A stretch of DNA of 14,525 nt from an uncultured beta proteobacterium. GTDB lineage: Bacteria; Pseudomonadota; Gammaproteobacteria; Burkholderiales; Burkholderiaceae_B. Where the stretch lies: assembly GCA_903924715.1 (NCBI GenBank), contig CAIYCP010000379.1, forward strand, positions 1 to 14,525, written 5' to 3'. Shown here one piece after another: positions 1 through 7,382 of the stretch. The position numbers and the translations under genes were made by a program. The notes beneath the pieces are model-generated. The model saw only the letters and a list, made by a program, of their open reading frames with translations, made no database searches and had not been told where the DNA came from. Numbering within the stretch: the first letter of the stretch is position 1; every line of letters begins with the position of its first letter.

Positions 1-1
1 C

Positions 2-1549
2 GTCGTGTTTCTATCGTTTCAATCTTTATCGCTGAGCGCCAATGAGCTGATCGTGGGATTGGCGGCCCCAATCACGTCTCTTGACCCTCATTATCACAAT
101 CTGACGCCTAATATCTCGATTGCAAAGCAGGTTTTTGAGCCGCTGTTTTTGACCGATTCTTTTCAAAACCTCAAACCTGGTTTAGCGGAAAGCTGGCGCA
201 ACATCGATCCACTTACTTACGAGATTAAGCTGCGCAAAGGCGTGAAATGGCACGACGGCTCGCCTTTTGTAGCCGAAGACGTGTTGGCTTCGTTTAAGCG
301 TATCCCTGACGTACCAAATAGCCCAGCCTCCTTTGCGTTGTATGTGCGCCAGATCACTGAGGCCACTGCGCCCGATGCCCATACGCTTATATTGAAGACG
401 GCTAAGCCCTATACCGGCTTGATACGAGATTTAAATTCGGCGCAAATCATACCGAAGGCCGTCGCAGAATCAGCCAAAACTGAAGACTTCAATAGCGGCA
501 AGGCCATGATCGGCACCGGCCCCTATAAATTTGTTGAATACAAGCCCGGTGACCGCGTTGTTTTTGCTCGGAACGACGAGTACTGGGGCGGAAAGGGTGA
601 TTGGACAACCGTGCAGATGCGCATGATCGCAAATAATGCGGCGCGTGTCGCCGCATTGCTTGCTGGCGACCTGCAAATGATTGAATACGTTCCCACTCCT
701 GACGTCAAGCGCCTATCGAGCAATAAAGATTTGGCGATCGCGCAAGCGGTGTCGAACCGAATCATTTATTTGCACATGGATTCCAATCGCACCAAGAACT
801 CACCCTTCGTACGTACCGCTGATGGCAAACCGATGGAAGAGGCAAACCCTCTGACGGACCCGCGGGTGAGGCGTGCGATTTCAAAGGCGATGAATCGTGA
901 GGTCATCGTTGAACGCATCATGGAAACGATGGCAGTGCCAGCCGGGCAACTCATGGCCGAACAGTTTTTTGGTACGAGTAAAAATTTACCGGTTGAAAAA
1001 TATGATCCAGAAGGTGCAAAAAAACTCTTGGCCGAGGCCGGCTATCCAAATGGTTTTCAGCTGACGCTGCACTCGCCTAATAATCGTTACATCAATGACG
1101 AAAAAATTGCTCAAGCTGCTGTGCAGTTTTTAACTCGCGTTGGAATTGTGACCAAGCTTGAGACGATGCCGTCGAATATTTTCTTTTCGCGTGGCTCGAA
1201 GCTTGAGTTCTCGATCATGTTGGCAGGGTGGGCCTCTGAGAGCGGCGATACAAGCTCGCCCTTGCGCTCTTTGTTAGGGACGTATGATGCGTCCACAGGT
1301 AACGGCGCTGCTAACCGAGGTCGCTTTTCAAGCGCCGAGTTAGATGCGCTGACCACGGCCGCTATGCTTGAAGTTGATGAAGAAAAACGCCGTGCCAAAC
1401 TCGCGCTAGCCAGTGAAAAGGCGATTGAGTTAATGGGTATTGTCCCCTTGCATTATGAAGTCTCAGTCTGGGCGACCAAAGCAAATCTAACCTACGCAGC
1501 CCGCGCAGACCAGTACACCCTCGCTCACGAAGTGAAGATGAAAAAATAA
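2..1549 (+). CDS. ABC transporter substrate-binding protein, family 5 (5' end outside window)
   Basis: This is the periplasmic solute-binding protein of a Dpp/Opp-type importer. It captures a peptide or similar ligand and delivers it to the permeases encoded directly downstream. The family 5 layout is clear: an N-terminal LDPHYHN segment, the GLAESW and GVKWHDGSPF stretches, and the family signature around GTGPYKFVEYKPGD near codon 170, followed by NDEYWGG. The open frame runs through the left edge. A GTG at position 5 is the first possible start in view, but the residues there (FLSFQSLSLSA before NELIVGL) look like the hydrophobic core and cleavage site of a Sec signal peptide whose charged start lies upstream. 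The gene is therefore taken as 5'-truncated by the window. Its stop overlaps the next start by one base (TAATG), implying coupled translation. Substrate cannot be read from sequence; dipeptides, oligopeptides and glutathione are all possible for the family. Confidence 0.93.
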   Translation, partial: VVFLSFQSLSLSANELIVGLAAPITSLDPHYHNLTPNISIAKQVFEPLFLTDSFQNLKPGLAESWRNIDPLTYEIKLRKGVKWHDGSPFVAEDVLASFKRIPDVPNSPASFALYVRQITEATAPDAHTLILKTAKPYTGLIRDLNSAQIIPKAVAESAKTEDFNSGKAMIGTGPYKFVEYKPGDRVVFARNDEYWGGKGDWTTVQMRMIANNAARVAALLAGDLQMIEYVPTPDVKRLSSNKDLAIAQAVSNRIIYLHMDSNRTKNSPFVRTADGKPMEEANPLTDPRVRRAISKAMNREVIVERIMETMAVPAGQLMAEQFFGTSKNLPVEKYDPEGAKKLLAEAGYPNGFQLTLHSPNNRYINDEKIAQAAVQFLTRVGIVTKLETMPSNIFFSRGSKLEFSIMLAGWASESGDTSSPLRSLLGTYDASTGNGAANRGRFSSAELDALTTAAMLEVDEEKRRAKLALASEKAIELMGIVPLHYEVSVWATKANLTYAARADQYTLAHEVKMKK

Positions 1550-2526
1550 TGTTTGTTTTCATCATGCGACGTTTGTCGCAGACGACTCTGGTCTTACTAG
1601 TTACGTCTTTGCTCGTGTTTGCAGGGCTATTTGTTGTAGGCGACCCTGTCGAAATTTTGATCAGCCCCGATGCAGATCAGATGGAACGAGACCGTGCGCG
1701 TGTTGCCCTAGGGTTGGATAAGCCGGGCTGGATGCAGTACCTGTTGTTTTTAAAAAATGCAGTGAGTGGTGACCTCGGAAAAAGTTTTGTCTATGGTCGC
1801 CCCGCGCTCGAAGTTATTTTTGAGCGTATGCCAGCAACGCTTGAGCTTGCCACGGTGGCAATGCTCATTTCAATTCTTGTGGGGATCCCGTTAGGTCTGT
1901 ATGCAGGCCTGAAGCCCGAGAGCAAAATATCGAAAGCGATCATGGCAATTTCAATCATTGGTTTTTCTTTGCCAACGTTTTGGGTTGGTCTGATGCTGAT
2001 TATGCTTTTTGCTGTTCAGTTGGGCTGGTTGCCTTCAACTGGGCGCGGCCCGACGACAGAGTTTTTGGGGATGAAGCTTTCGATCGTGCATTGGGATGGT
2101 TTGAAATATGCCATCCTTCCTGGCATTAACTTGGCCTTGTTTAAGCTGAGTTTAATTATCCGACTGACCCGCGCGCAGGTTCGCGAGAACGTGTTACTTG
2201 ATTACATACGCTTTGCACGCGCAAAGGGTTTGCGCAAAACGCGCATCCTTGGCGTGCACTTATTAAAAAACATCATGATCCCCCTGGTGACTGTGATTGG
2301 GCTTGAATTAGGCTCGGTGATTGCCTTTGCCATCGTGACTGAGTCGATTTTTGCCTGGCCCGGTATGGGTAAGTTAGTGATTGATTCGATCTTTCAACTT
2401 GATCGTCCAGTCGTCGTGGCATATCTGATGATTACCGTATTGATGTTTGTCGTCATCAACCTCGTGATCGATATTTTGTATTCGATACTCGATCCGCGCG
2501 TGCGTTTAACCGCAGCTAAAAATTAA
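1549..2526 (+). CDS. DppB-type ABC transporter permease (first operon)
   Basis: This is an inner-membrane permease of the DppB/OppB class, one half of the translocation channel. The 325 residues match the usual family length. The N-terminus has the class pattern of a short basic start (MRRLSQ), a first membrane segment at about 10-30 and a GDPVEIL motif, here without the usual preceding proline. Further hydrophobic segments lie at about 98-120, 131-160, 185-205, 242-266 and 288-312. The cytoplasmic EAA-like loop that contacts the ATPase is visible at about 221-241 (RFARAKGL followed by H and N). It ends with the LDPRVRL tail typical of the class. The start is fixed by the one-base overlap with the stop of the binding-protein gene. 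It works with the DppC-type permease 15 bases downstream. Confidence 0.95.
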   Translation: MFVFIMRRLSQTTLVLLVTSLLVFAGLFVVGDPVEILISPDADQMERDRARVALGLDKPGWMQYLLFLKNAVSGDLGKSFVYGRPALEVIFERMPATLELATVAMLISILVGIPLGLYAGLKPESKISKAIMAISIIGFSLPTFWVGLMLIMLFAVQLGWLPSTGRGPTTEFLGMKLSIVHWDGLKYAILPGINLALFKLSLIIRLTRAQVRENVLLDYIRFARAKGLRKTRILGVHLLKNIMIPLVTVIGLELGSVIAFAIVTESIFAWPGMGKLVIDSIFQLDRPVVVAYLMITVLMFVVINLVIDILYSILDPRVRLTAAKN

Positions 2527-2541
2527 CGAACAGGCTGGCTC

Positions 2542-3447
2542 ATGAACGCATCCCCTTCTGTCGCGCCAATTGCTCAAGACACCCCTTGGCGTCAATTTGT
2601 CAGAGATTTTTCGCAATCGCGTATCGCTTTATTTGGACTGGCGCTCTTGGCGATCGTCTTGTTGCTTGCGGTGTTTGCACCGTGGCTTGCACCGCAAAAT
2701 CCTTATGATTTGGCAAAGCTAGATTTGATGGATTCGCGCCTGCCCCCAGGCTCTGAGTCTATGCTGGGTGCAACCTTTGTGCTGGGCACGGATGGCATGG
2801 GTCGCGATATGTTTTCTGCCATCTTGTATGGTTTGCGCGTGTCGTTGATGGTTGGGGTGATTAGTGGTGCGATTGCCTTAGCACTGGGCGCTGGCTTAGG
2901 TGTGAGCGCAGCCTTTTTTGGTGGACGCTACGAGCAGATTCTGATGCGTATCGTTGATATTCAGCTGGGCTTTCCGGCAATTTTGGTAGCTCTTATTTTG
3001 ATTGCAGTGCTTGGTACTGGAATTGAAAAAGTCATCATCGCGCTTGTAACTGTGCAGTGGGCCTACTATGCCCGCACTGCAAGGTCAGCGGCACTGGTTG
3101 AGCGCAACAAAGAATACATGGAGGCGGCCCGCGGCTTAGGCTTGCCAACCTGGCGCGTGTTGCTTAAACATTTGATCCCTAATACTTTGCCGCCCTTAAT
3201 CGTCGTGGGTACTGTGCAAGTCGCACATGCTATCGCTCTTGAGGCTACACTATCCTTTTTGGGCTTAGGTTTGCCCATCACCGAGCCTTCGTTGGGCTTG
3301 CTGATCGCCAACGGCTATGAATATATGTTGTCCGGTAAATATTGGATTTCGGTCTACCCAGGCGTTGCGTTGTTGCTGACGATTGTTGCGATCAATTTGG
3401 TCGGTGATCAGTTGCGCGACGTGTTGAACCCACGGCTTGCACGCTAA
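2542..3447 (+). CDS. DppC-type ABC transporter permease (first operon)
   Basis: This is the second inner-membrane permease of the importer, DppC/OppC class, 301 residues. It begins with an OppC-type N-terminal region (WRQFVRDFSQSRIALFG and a membrane segment at about 28-50), followed by a periplasmic loop with the class-diagnostic LGTDGMGRDMFS at 81-92. Five more hydrophobic segments follow. The EAA loop is at about 194-214 (EAARGLGL, then HLIPN). The C-terminal LNPRLAR tail is standard. The start ATG lies 15 bases after the previous stop, with only a weak ribosome-binding site, so expression probably relies on the operon context. The six bases separating it from the ATPase gene again indicate a single transcript. 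Confidence 0.95.
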   Translation: MNASPSVAPIAQDTPWRQFVRDFSQSRIALFGLALLAIVLLLAVFAPWLAPQNPYDLAKLDLMDSRLPPGSESMLGATFVLGTDGMGRDMFSAILYGLRVSLMVGVISGAIALALGAGLGVSAAFFGGRYEQILMRIVDIQLGFPAILVALILIAVLGTGIEKVIIALVTVQWAYYARTARSAALVERNKEYMEAARGLGLPTWRVLLKHLIPNTLPPLIVVGTVQVAHAIALEATLSFLGLGLPITEPSLGLLIANGYEYMLSGKYWISVYPGVALLLTIVAINLVGDQLRDVLNPRLAR

Positions 3448-3453
3448 GAATCT

Positions 3454-4434
3454 ATGTCACTTTTAGAAATTACTTCGTTACGCACTGAGTTTTCGACCCG
3501 CCAGGGCTCGTTGCCGGCAGTCGATGATGTCAGCCTGCAGGTGCGGCCCGGCGAGATTTTGGGCTTGGTCGGTGAATCTGGCTCGGGCAAGTCGGTCACG
3601 GGGTTCTCAATCATGGGCCTGATTGATGCGCCGGGCAAAATTACGCAAGGCAGCATCCGCTTTGAAGGCAAAGAATTAGTAGGTGCCAGTGAAGAGGCTC
3701 TACGGCAATTGCGCGGCGATCGTCTTGCCATGATTTTTCAAGATCCAATGATGACGCTGAATCCGGTGTTGCGTGTCGATACGCAAATGATTGAAACGTT
3801 GCAAGCGCATCGCTCGATATCGGCTGAACAGGCGCGTGCGCGCTGCCGTGAAGTGTTAGTGCAAGTCGGCATTGCGTCGCCTGACGAGCGCTTAAAACAA
3901 TATCCTCATCAGTTTTCGGGTGGCATGCGTCAGCGCGTGGCGATCGCAATTGCTCTGTTGTTGCGCCCGGCGCTGATTATTGCTGACGAGCCAACTACTG
4001 CGCTTGATGTGACCGTACAAGGTCAAATCTTGTTTGAAATGCAGCGCCTAACGCGCGAAACGGGTACCGCCTTAATCTGGATTACGCACGACTTAGCGGT
4101 TGTGGCGGGTTTGGCACACCGTGTTGCGGTCATGTATGCCGGTCGTATTGTTGAAAGCGGCCCCGTTGAGCAAGTGCTCAACGCACCACTTCATCCTTAC
4201 ACCCGCGGCTTGCTGGATTCAGTGCCTGCGAACAATGCGCGTGGACAACGCTTGCATCAGATTCCCGGCATGACGCCTTCGCTGGTCAATCGCCCTAAGG
4301 GCTGTGCGTTTCGCAATCGCTGTAGCTTCGCTGGTGAGGATTGCGCAGTCGACCCTCCGGTACGCGCGTTTGCAGACGAACGGATCGTGCGCTGCGTGCG
4401 ACCGCTCGCAGTTCTCAGCGAGGCCGATGCATGA
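3454..4434 (+). CDS. DppD-type ABC transporter ATPase (first operon)
   Basis: This is one of two cytoplasmic ATPases powering the first importer, 326 residues. The motifs are all present and canonical: Walker A GESGSGKS at 40-47, Q-loop in IFQDPMMTLNP, ABC signature SGGMRQR at 155-161, Walker B LIIADEPTTALD at 174-185, and the switch histidine in WITHDLAVV. The C-terminal oligopeptide-ATPase domain carries four cysteines spaced C-x5-C-x6-C-x16-C, starting at GCAFRNRC. Such a domain binds an iron-sulfur cluster in a mycobacterial OppD; whether it does here is inference. The TGA stop overlaps the ATG of the next gene by four bases (ATGA), a sign of translational coupling with its partner ATPase. 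Confidence 0.96.
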   Translation: MSLLEITSLRTEFSTRQGSLPAVDDVSLQVRPGEILGLVGESGSGKSVTGFSIMGLIDAPGKITQGSIRFEGKELVGASEEALRQLRGDRLAMIFQDPMMTLNPVLRVDTQMIETLQAHRSISAEQARARCREVLVQVGIASPDERLKQYPHQFSGGMRQRVAIAIALLLRPALIIADEPTTALDVTVQGQILFEMQRLTRETGTALIWITHDLAVVAGLAHRVAVMYAGRIVESGPVEQVLNAPLHPYTRGLLDSVPANNARGQRLHQIPGMTPSLVNRPKGCAFRNRCSFAGEDCAVDPPVRAFADERIVRCVRPLAVLSEADA

Positions 4435-5414
4435 GCCATACAACACCACTGCTTGACTTGCGTAAAGTAAGCAAACGTTTCACCAGCTCACAAGATTTAA
4501 TAGAGCGGTTTGCTGCCAAGTTCGGGTTGGCTGCACCTGCACAAACTGTGCATGCAGTCGACCAAGTATCTTTTTCAATCGCTGCGGGCGAAGTGATTGG
4601 CTTGGTGGGTGAATCGGGTTGCGGCAAGTCGACGCTCGGGCGTGTGATTGCGGGGCTGTATTCGGCCACCGAGGGCGAGGTTTTGTTTGAAGGTAAGGCC
4701 TTGCAGCATGCGCCGGGCATCCGCCCCAAGATTCAGATGATCTTTCAGGATCCTTTTGCTTCGCTGAACCCGCGTAAGCGCGTGGGCGAGGCGATTGTCG
4801 AGGCCCCGATTGCGCACGGTCTAATCCCTGCCAGTCAGGCAAAAGAGCAGGCCGCGCATTTGCTCGAACAAGTTGGTCTCGATGCCTCTTACGTCAGGCG
4901 CTTTCCACATCAGTTTTCGGGTGGCCAGCGGGCGCGTATTGGTATTGCGCGCGCTTTGGCCGTTGAACCCACTTTATTAGTCTGCGACGAAGCCGTGGCC
5001 GCGCTCGATGTATCGATTCAAGCGCAGGTGCTGAATCTATTTATGGATCTGCGCGAACGCCTGGCTTTAACCTATTTGTTCATTAGCCACGACTTAGGGG
5101 TGGTACGTCACATCGCTGATCGCGTGGTCGTGATGTACCTAGGGCGCGTGGTCGAAATCGGTCAAACCACCGAGCTTCATGAGCATCCTAATCATCCTTA
5201 CACCCAAGCCTTACTGGCTGAAGTACCAAGGCTAGATCGACGCAATATTGCTTATACGCCGATCAAAGGCGAAATCCCGTCGCCGCTGAATCCGCCAACA
5301 GGTTGCCATTTTCATCCGCGCTGCCCGCATGCTAAGCCCGTATGTTCAGAGCAGGCGCCGCCGTTACGCGAGTTGGTAACCGGCCACTGGTCTGCCTGTC
5401 ATTTAAACGGCTGA
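4431..5414 (+). CDS. DppF-type ABC transporter ATPase (first operon)
   Basis: This is the partner ATPase of the first importer, 327 residues from the ATG at 4431. That ATG is chosen because it overlaps the previous stop by four bases and gives a normal DppF start (MSHTTPLLDLRKVSKRF). An in-frame upstream extension reads through the previous gene and is unlikely. Residues 18-40 form the short insertion usual in DppF before the Walker A motif GESGCGKS at 60-67. The signature SGGQRAR is at 163-169 and Walker B with DEAVAALD at 186-193. The last differs from the more common DEPVSALD. The switch histidine is in ISHDLGVV. The C-terminal domain has cysteines spaced C-x5-C-x6-C-x17-C. It is the last gene of the operon. 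No strong terminator was seen after it. Confidence 0.95.
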   Translation: MSHTTPLLDLRKVSKRFTSSQDLIERFAAKFGLAAPAQTVHAVDQVSFSIAAGEVIGLVGESGCGKSTLGRVIAGLYSATEGEVLFEGKALQHAPGIRPKIQMIFQDPFASLNPRKRVGEAIVEAPIAHGLIPASQAKEQAAHLLEQVGLDASYVRRFPHQFSGGQRARIGIARALAVEPTLLVCDEAVAALDVSIQAQVLNLFMDLRERLALTYLFISHDLGVVRHIADRVVVMYLGRVVEIGQTTELHEHPNHPYTQALLAEVPRLDRRNIAYTPIKGEIPSPLNPPTGCHFHPRCPHAKPVCSEQAPPLRELVTGHWSACHLNG

Positions 5415-5418
5415 GGCA

Positions 5419-5508
5419 TTACTGATCAATACTGACACCAGCTTGTTTGGCGACCTGTCCCCATTTGATCACTTCTTCATGCACGTACTGTTTGAACATC
5501 GGCACTTG
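5419..5508 (-). pseudogene. C-terminal remnant of a Bug/TctC-type binding protein gene
   Basis: Read on the minus strand, this stretch encodes 29 residues ending in a TAA stop at 5421-5419: QVPMFKQYV, then HEEVIKWGQVAKQAGVSIDQ. This is the characteristic last helix of Bug (TctC-family) periplasmic binding proteins, which typically end in a form like E-x-x-KW-x-x-V-x-x-AG. The frame stays open upstream only to an in-frame TGA at 5562-5560, and the residues between 5509 and 5559 do not look like the family. The rest of the gene, normally about 320 residues, is missing. It is therefore a deletion relic, convergent with the first importer operon, just as the intact Bug gene at 11791-12786 is convergent with the genes downstream of the second operon. 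The family call rests on a short match, so confidence is moderate. Confidence 0.7.
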
Positions 5509-5601
5509 TCGCCGCGGTCTATTCGATCGCAAAAAATGTTCCTTAGCTGAATTTTTTAGTCAGGCACCAGTAAGAGGCATCCTGCTGCTGCAATGCACTA
5601 T

Positions 5602-5637
5602 TTAAGATCAAGCGCTCGGCCTGCAAGGTGATCTTAA
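5602..5637. repeat. Perfect 9-base inverted repeat, possible upstream activator site
   Basis: TTAAGATCA at 5602-5610 is mirrored exactly by TGATCTTAA at 5629-5637, separated by 18 bases. The centre lies about 81 bases upstream of the start site expected from the sigma-54-like promoter. That is a usual distance for the binding site of a bacterial enhancer-binding protein. The arms are real; the regulatory role is inference. Confidence 0.5.
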
Positions 5638-5673
5638 CGGCGAGACGCTAGCACAATATTCAAAATCATAATG

Positions 5674-5690
5674 CTGGCACAAGAATTGCT
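5674..5690 (+). promoter_or_regulatory. Putative sigma-54 (-24/-12) promoter for the second importer operon
   Basis: The sequence reads CTGGCAC, five bases, then TTGCT. This matches the sigma-54 consensus YTGGCACG-N4-TTGCW at every strongly conserved position, with a single change (A for the G after TGGCAC). The -24 GG is at 5676-5677 and the -12 GC at 5688-5689, with the required spacing. Transcription would start near 5701, leaving a leader of about 31 bases with a GAGG ribosome-binding site nine bases before the ATG at 5732. No better sigma-70 promoter was found in the gap. Confidence 0.65.
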
Positions 5691-5731
5691 TTGAGTGTTT
5701 CGGTACCGATCACTTAACGAGGCGCATCAAC

Positions 5732-7378
5732 ATGAGCAATGATTTTAAGTATTCGCTTGCACAGCAGCTAGCAGCTGATTTCAAACGCCGTCGATTTTTG
5801 AAGACGCTTGGCGCGGGAGCCGCGTTAGCCGGCACCTCTTCATTGTTTGGTGCGAGTGTGATGCGAGAAGCGCATGCTGCTGACGAACCCAAGCGCGGTG
5901 GCTCAATCAAGTGGGGGCAGATTGTGCCGCCCGATACGCTTGATCCACACTTCACTGGCTCGCTTGCCGCGATCAAAATCCACAACAATATTTATAACGG
6001 CCTGCTCAAGGTGGTTTACGACGGCAAAGCCGTTACCTTTGTGCCCGATCTTGCAGAAAAGTGGGAGATGACCGATGAGAAGACCCATGTATTTAAAATA
6101 CGGCCCGGCGTGAAATTTCATAATGGCGATCCTTGTGATGCCGAAGCCGTTAAATGGAGTCTCGAGCGCGTTAAAAACCCAGCAGTTGCTTCACCCCATG
6201 CTTGGATGGTGATGGATATGGAGGGTGTTGACGTGTTGGATCCACTGACGGTTAGGGTTCGTTACGTCAAGCCCTTTGCTTTCTTTCCGGTCGCAATGAA
6301 TGGCGCTACGGGCAGGGCTGGCACGATTGTGTCGCGTTCTGCGGTTGAAAAATACGGTAAGGATTTTGGTCGTAATCCAGTTGGCACGGGTCCCTTCAAA
6401 TTTGTGCAATGGCGCGAAAACGAGATGATTGAACTCGCGCGTAACCCAGATTACTTTGAAGCTGGTTTGCCCTATTTAGATAAGATTCAGATCATGTTAA
6501 TTAAAGAGCCGACATCAGCCGTGGCGGCCTTGATGTCAGGGCAAATTGATGGATTAGACGCCTGTCCGTTCCAGTTTATGAATCAGTTACGTTCGAATAA
6601 GAACCTCAATGTGTATGGCGAGATTGAGGGCAACTATTCGTTCTTGGGCATGAATAATAAGCGTGCTCCATTCAATGATGTGAATTTACGCTTGGCCGTT
6701 GCCTTTGCAATCGATCGCGATATCTTGGTGAAGCAAGGTTATTTCGGCGACGCAAAAGCCGCGTACACATTGATATCACCACCGATGAGTGCGTTTTATG
6801 ATCCTGATATCGCTAAGTCTGGTCGTGGGCAGTTTTTCGATTTGAAGCGTGCGCAAGAGTATCGTGCGAAAGCTGCGATTCAAGGAGAAATCAATCCGGT
6901 TTTTATCGCGACCGAAGCCTTCACTTCTAATGGTGGCAGCGGTAGCCGAAATGCTCAACTCATCATCCCAATGTTGGCAAAGATCGGGATTAAAGCGAAG
7001 CTCGAAATTATGGATCCCGCGGTACTGACGAAGCGCCGTAATGCCGGAGACTTTGATTTATATGATGAGGCGTGGCAAGCGGATTTGGATCCTGATGAAA
7101 CGATCAGGCCTGAGTGGATGACCGGGAAACCCTGGAATTATGTGGGTTATAGCAATCCAAAATTCGATGAATTGATTTTGAAAGCATCTGAAATCGTGGA
7201 TGTGCCGACGCGCAAGAAACTCTACTACGAAGCCGAAGATATCATGATGCAAACTGACGCCCCGGTTGCCATACTTGCGCATACGGCTGTCTATAAAATT
7301 TTTAATAAAAAGGTGCAAGGATTTAAGTATGTTCCGGTTGATCTAATGAATATGCACACGGTCTGGATTAAGAGTTGA
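5732..7378 (+). CDS. ABC transporter substrate-binding protein, family 5, with Tat signal
   Basis: This is the periplasmic binding protein of the second Dpp/Opp-type importer, 548 residues. The N-terminus carries a clear twin-arginine signal: KRRRFLK at 18-24 fits RRxFLK, followed by a mild hydrophobic stretch (27-43) and an AHA cleavage site at 47-49. The protein is therefore predicted to be exported folded through the Tat route. The mature part shows the family 5 layout: GGSIKWGQ, DTLDPHF, PDLAEKWEM, GVKFHNGDP, and the signature GTGPFKFVQW at about 219-228 followed by ARNPDYF. The ATG at 5732 is supported by a GAGG nine bases upstream. The gene is the first of an operon likely driven from the sigma-54-like promoter at 5674-5690. 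Ligand unknown. It is clearly diverged from the binding protein at the left edge. Confidence 0.95.
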   Translation: MSNDFKYSLAQQLAADFKRRRFLKTLGAGAALAGTSSLFGASVMREAHAADEPKRGGSIKWGQIVPPDTLDPHFTGSLAAIKIHNNIYNGLLKVVYDGKAVTFVPDLAEKWEMTDEKTHVFKIRPGVKFHNGDPCDAEAVKWSLERVKNPAVASPHAWMVMDMEGVDVLDPLTVRVRYVKPFAFFPVAMNGATGRAGTIVSRSAVEKYGKDFGRNPVGTGPFKFVQWRENEMIELARNPDYFEAGLPYLDKIQIMLIKEPTSAVAALMSGQIDGLDACPFQFMNQLRSNKNLNVYGEIEGNYSFLGMNNKRAPFNDVNLRLAVAFAIDRDILVKQGYFGDAKAAYTLISPPMSAFYDPDIAKSGRGQFFDLKRAQEYRAKAAIQGEINPVFIATEAFTSNGGSGSRNAQLIIPMLAKIGIKAKLEIMDPAVLTKRRNAGDFDLYDEAWQADLDPDETIRPEWMTGKPWNYVGYSNPKFDELILKASEIVDVPTRKKLYYEAEDIMMQTDAPVAILAHTAVYKIFNKKVQGFKYVPVDLMNMHTVWIKS

Positions 7379-7382
7379 CCCT

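Larger units (their letters stand above)
5415..5731. other. 317-base intergenic region between the two importer operons
   Basis: This gap holds, from left to right, the remnant of a Bug-type gene on the minus strand (5419-5508), unassigned sequence, a perfect 9-base inverted repeat (5602-5637), an A/T-rich stretch (about 5653-5673), a sigma-54-like promoter (5674-5690) and a ribosome-binding site (GAGG, 5719-5722) ahead of the next start. No intact gene and no convincing terminator were found. Confidence 0.7.

Noticed and set aside
4341..4430. In-frame upstream extension of the first-operon DppF by 30 residues
   Set aside because: It lies wholly inside the preceding ATPase gene, is arginine-rich and unlike DppF starts, while the ATG at 4431 has the ATGA overlap and a normal family N-terminus.
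5415..5440. Terminator for the first importer operon
   Set aside because: No stable G/C-rich hairpin with a T-run was found after the stop at 5414; only short repeats of TACTGA are present.
5543..5653. Minus-strand open stretch of about 35 codons ending in TAA at 5545-5543 (contains ERLILNSALQQQDASYWCL)
   Set aside because: It looks faintly protein-like but has no start codon, follows directly after an in-frame stop, is in a different frame from the Bug remnant, and matches no family I recognise.
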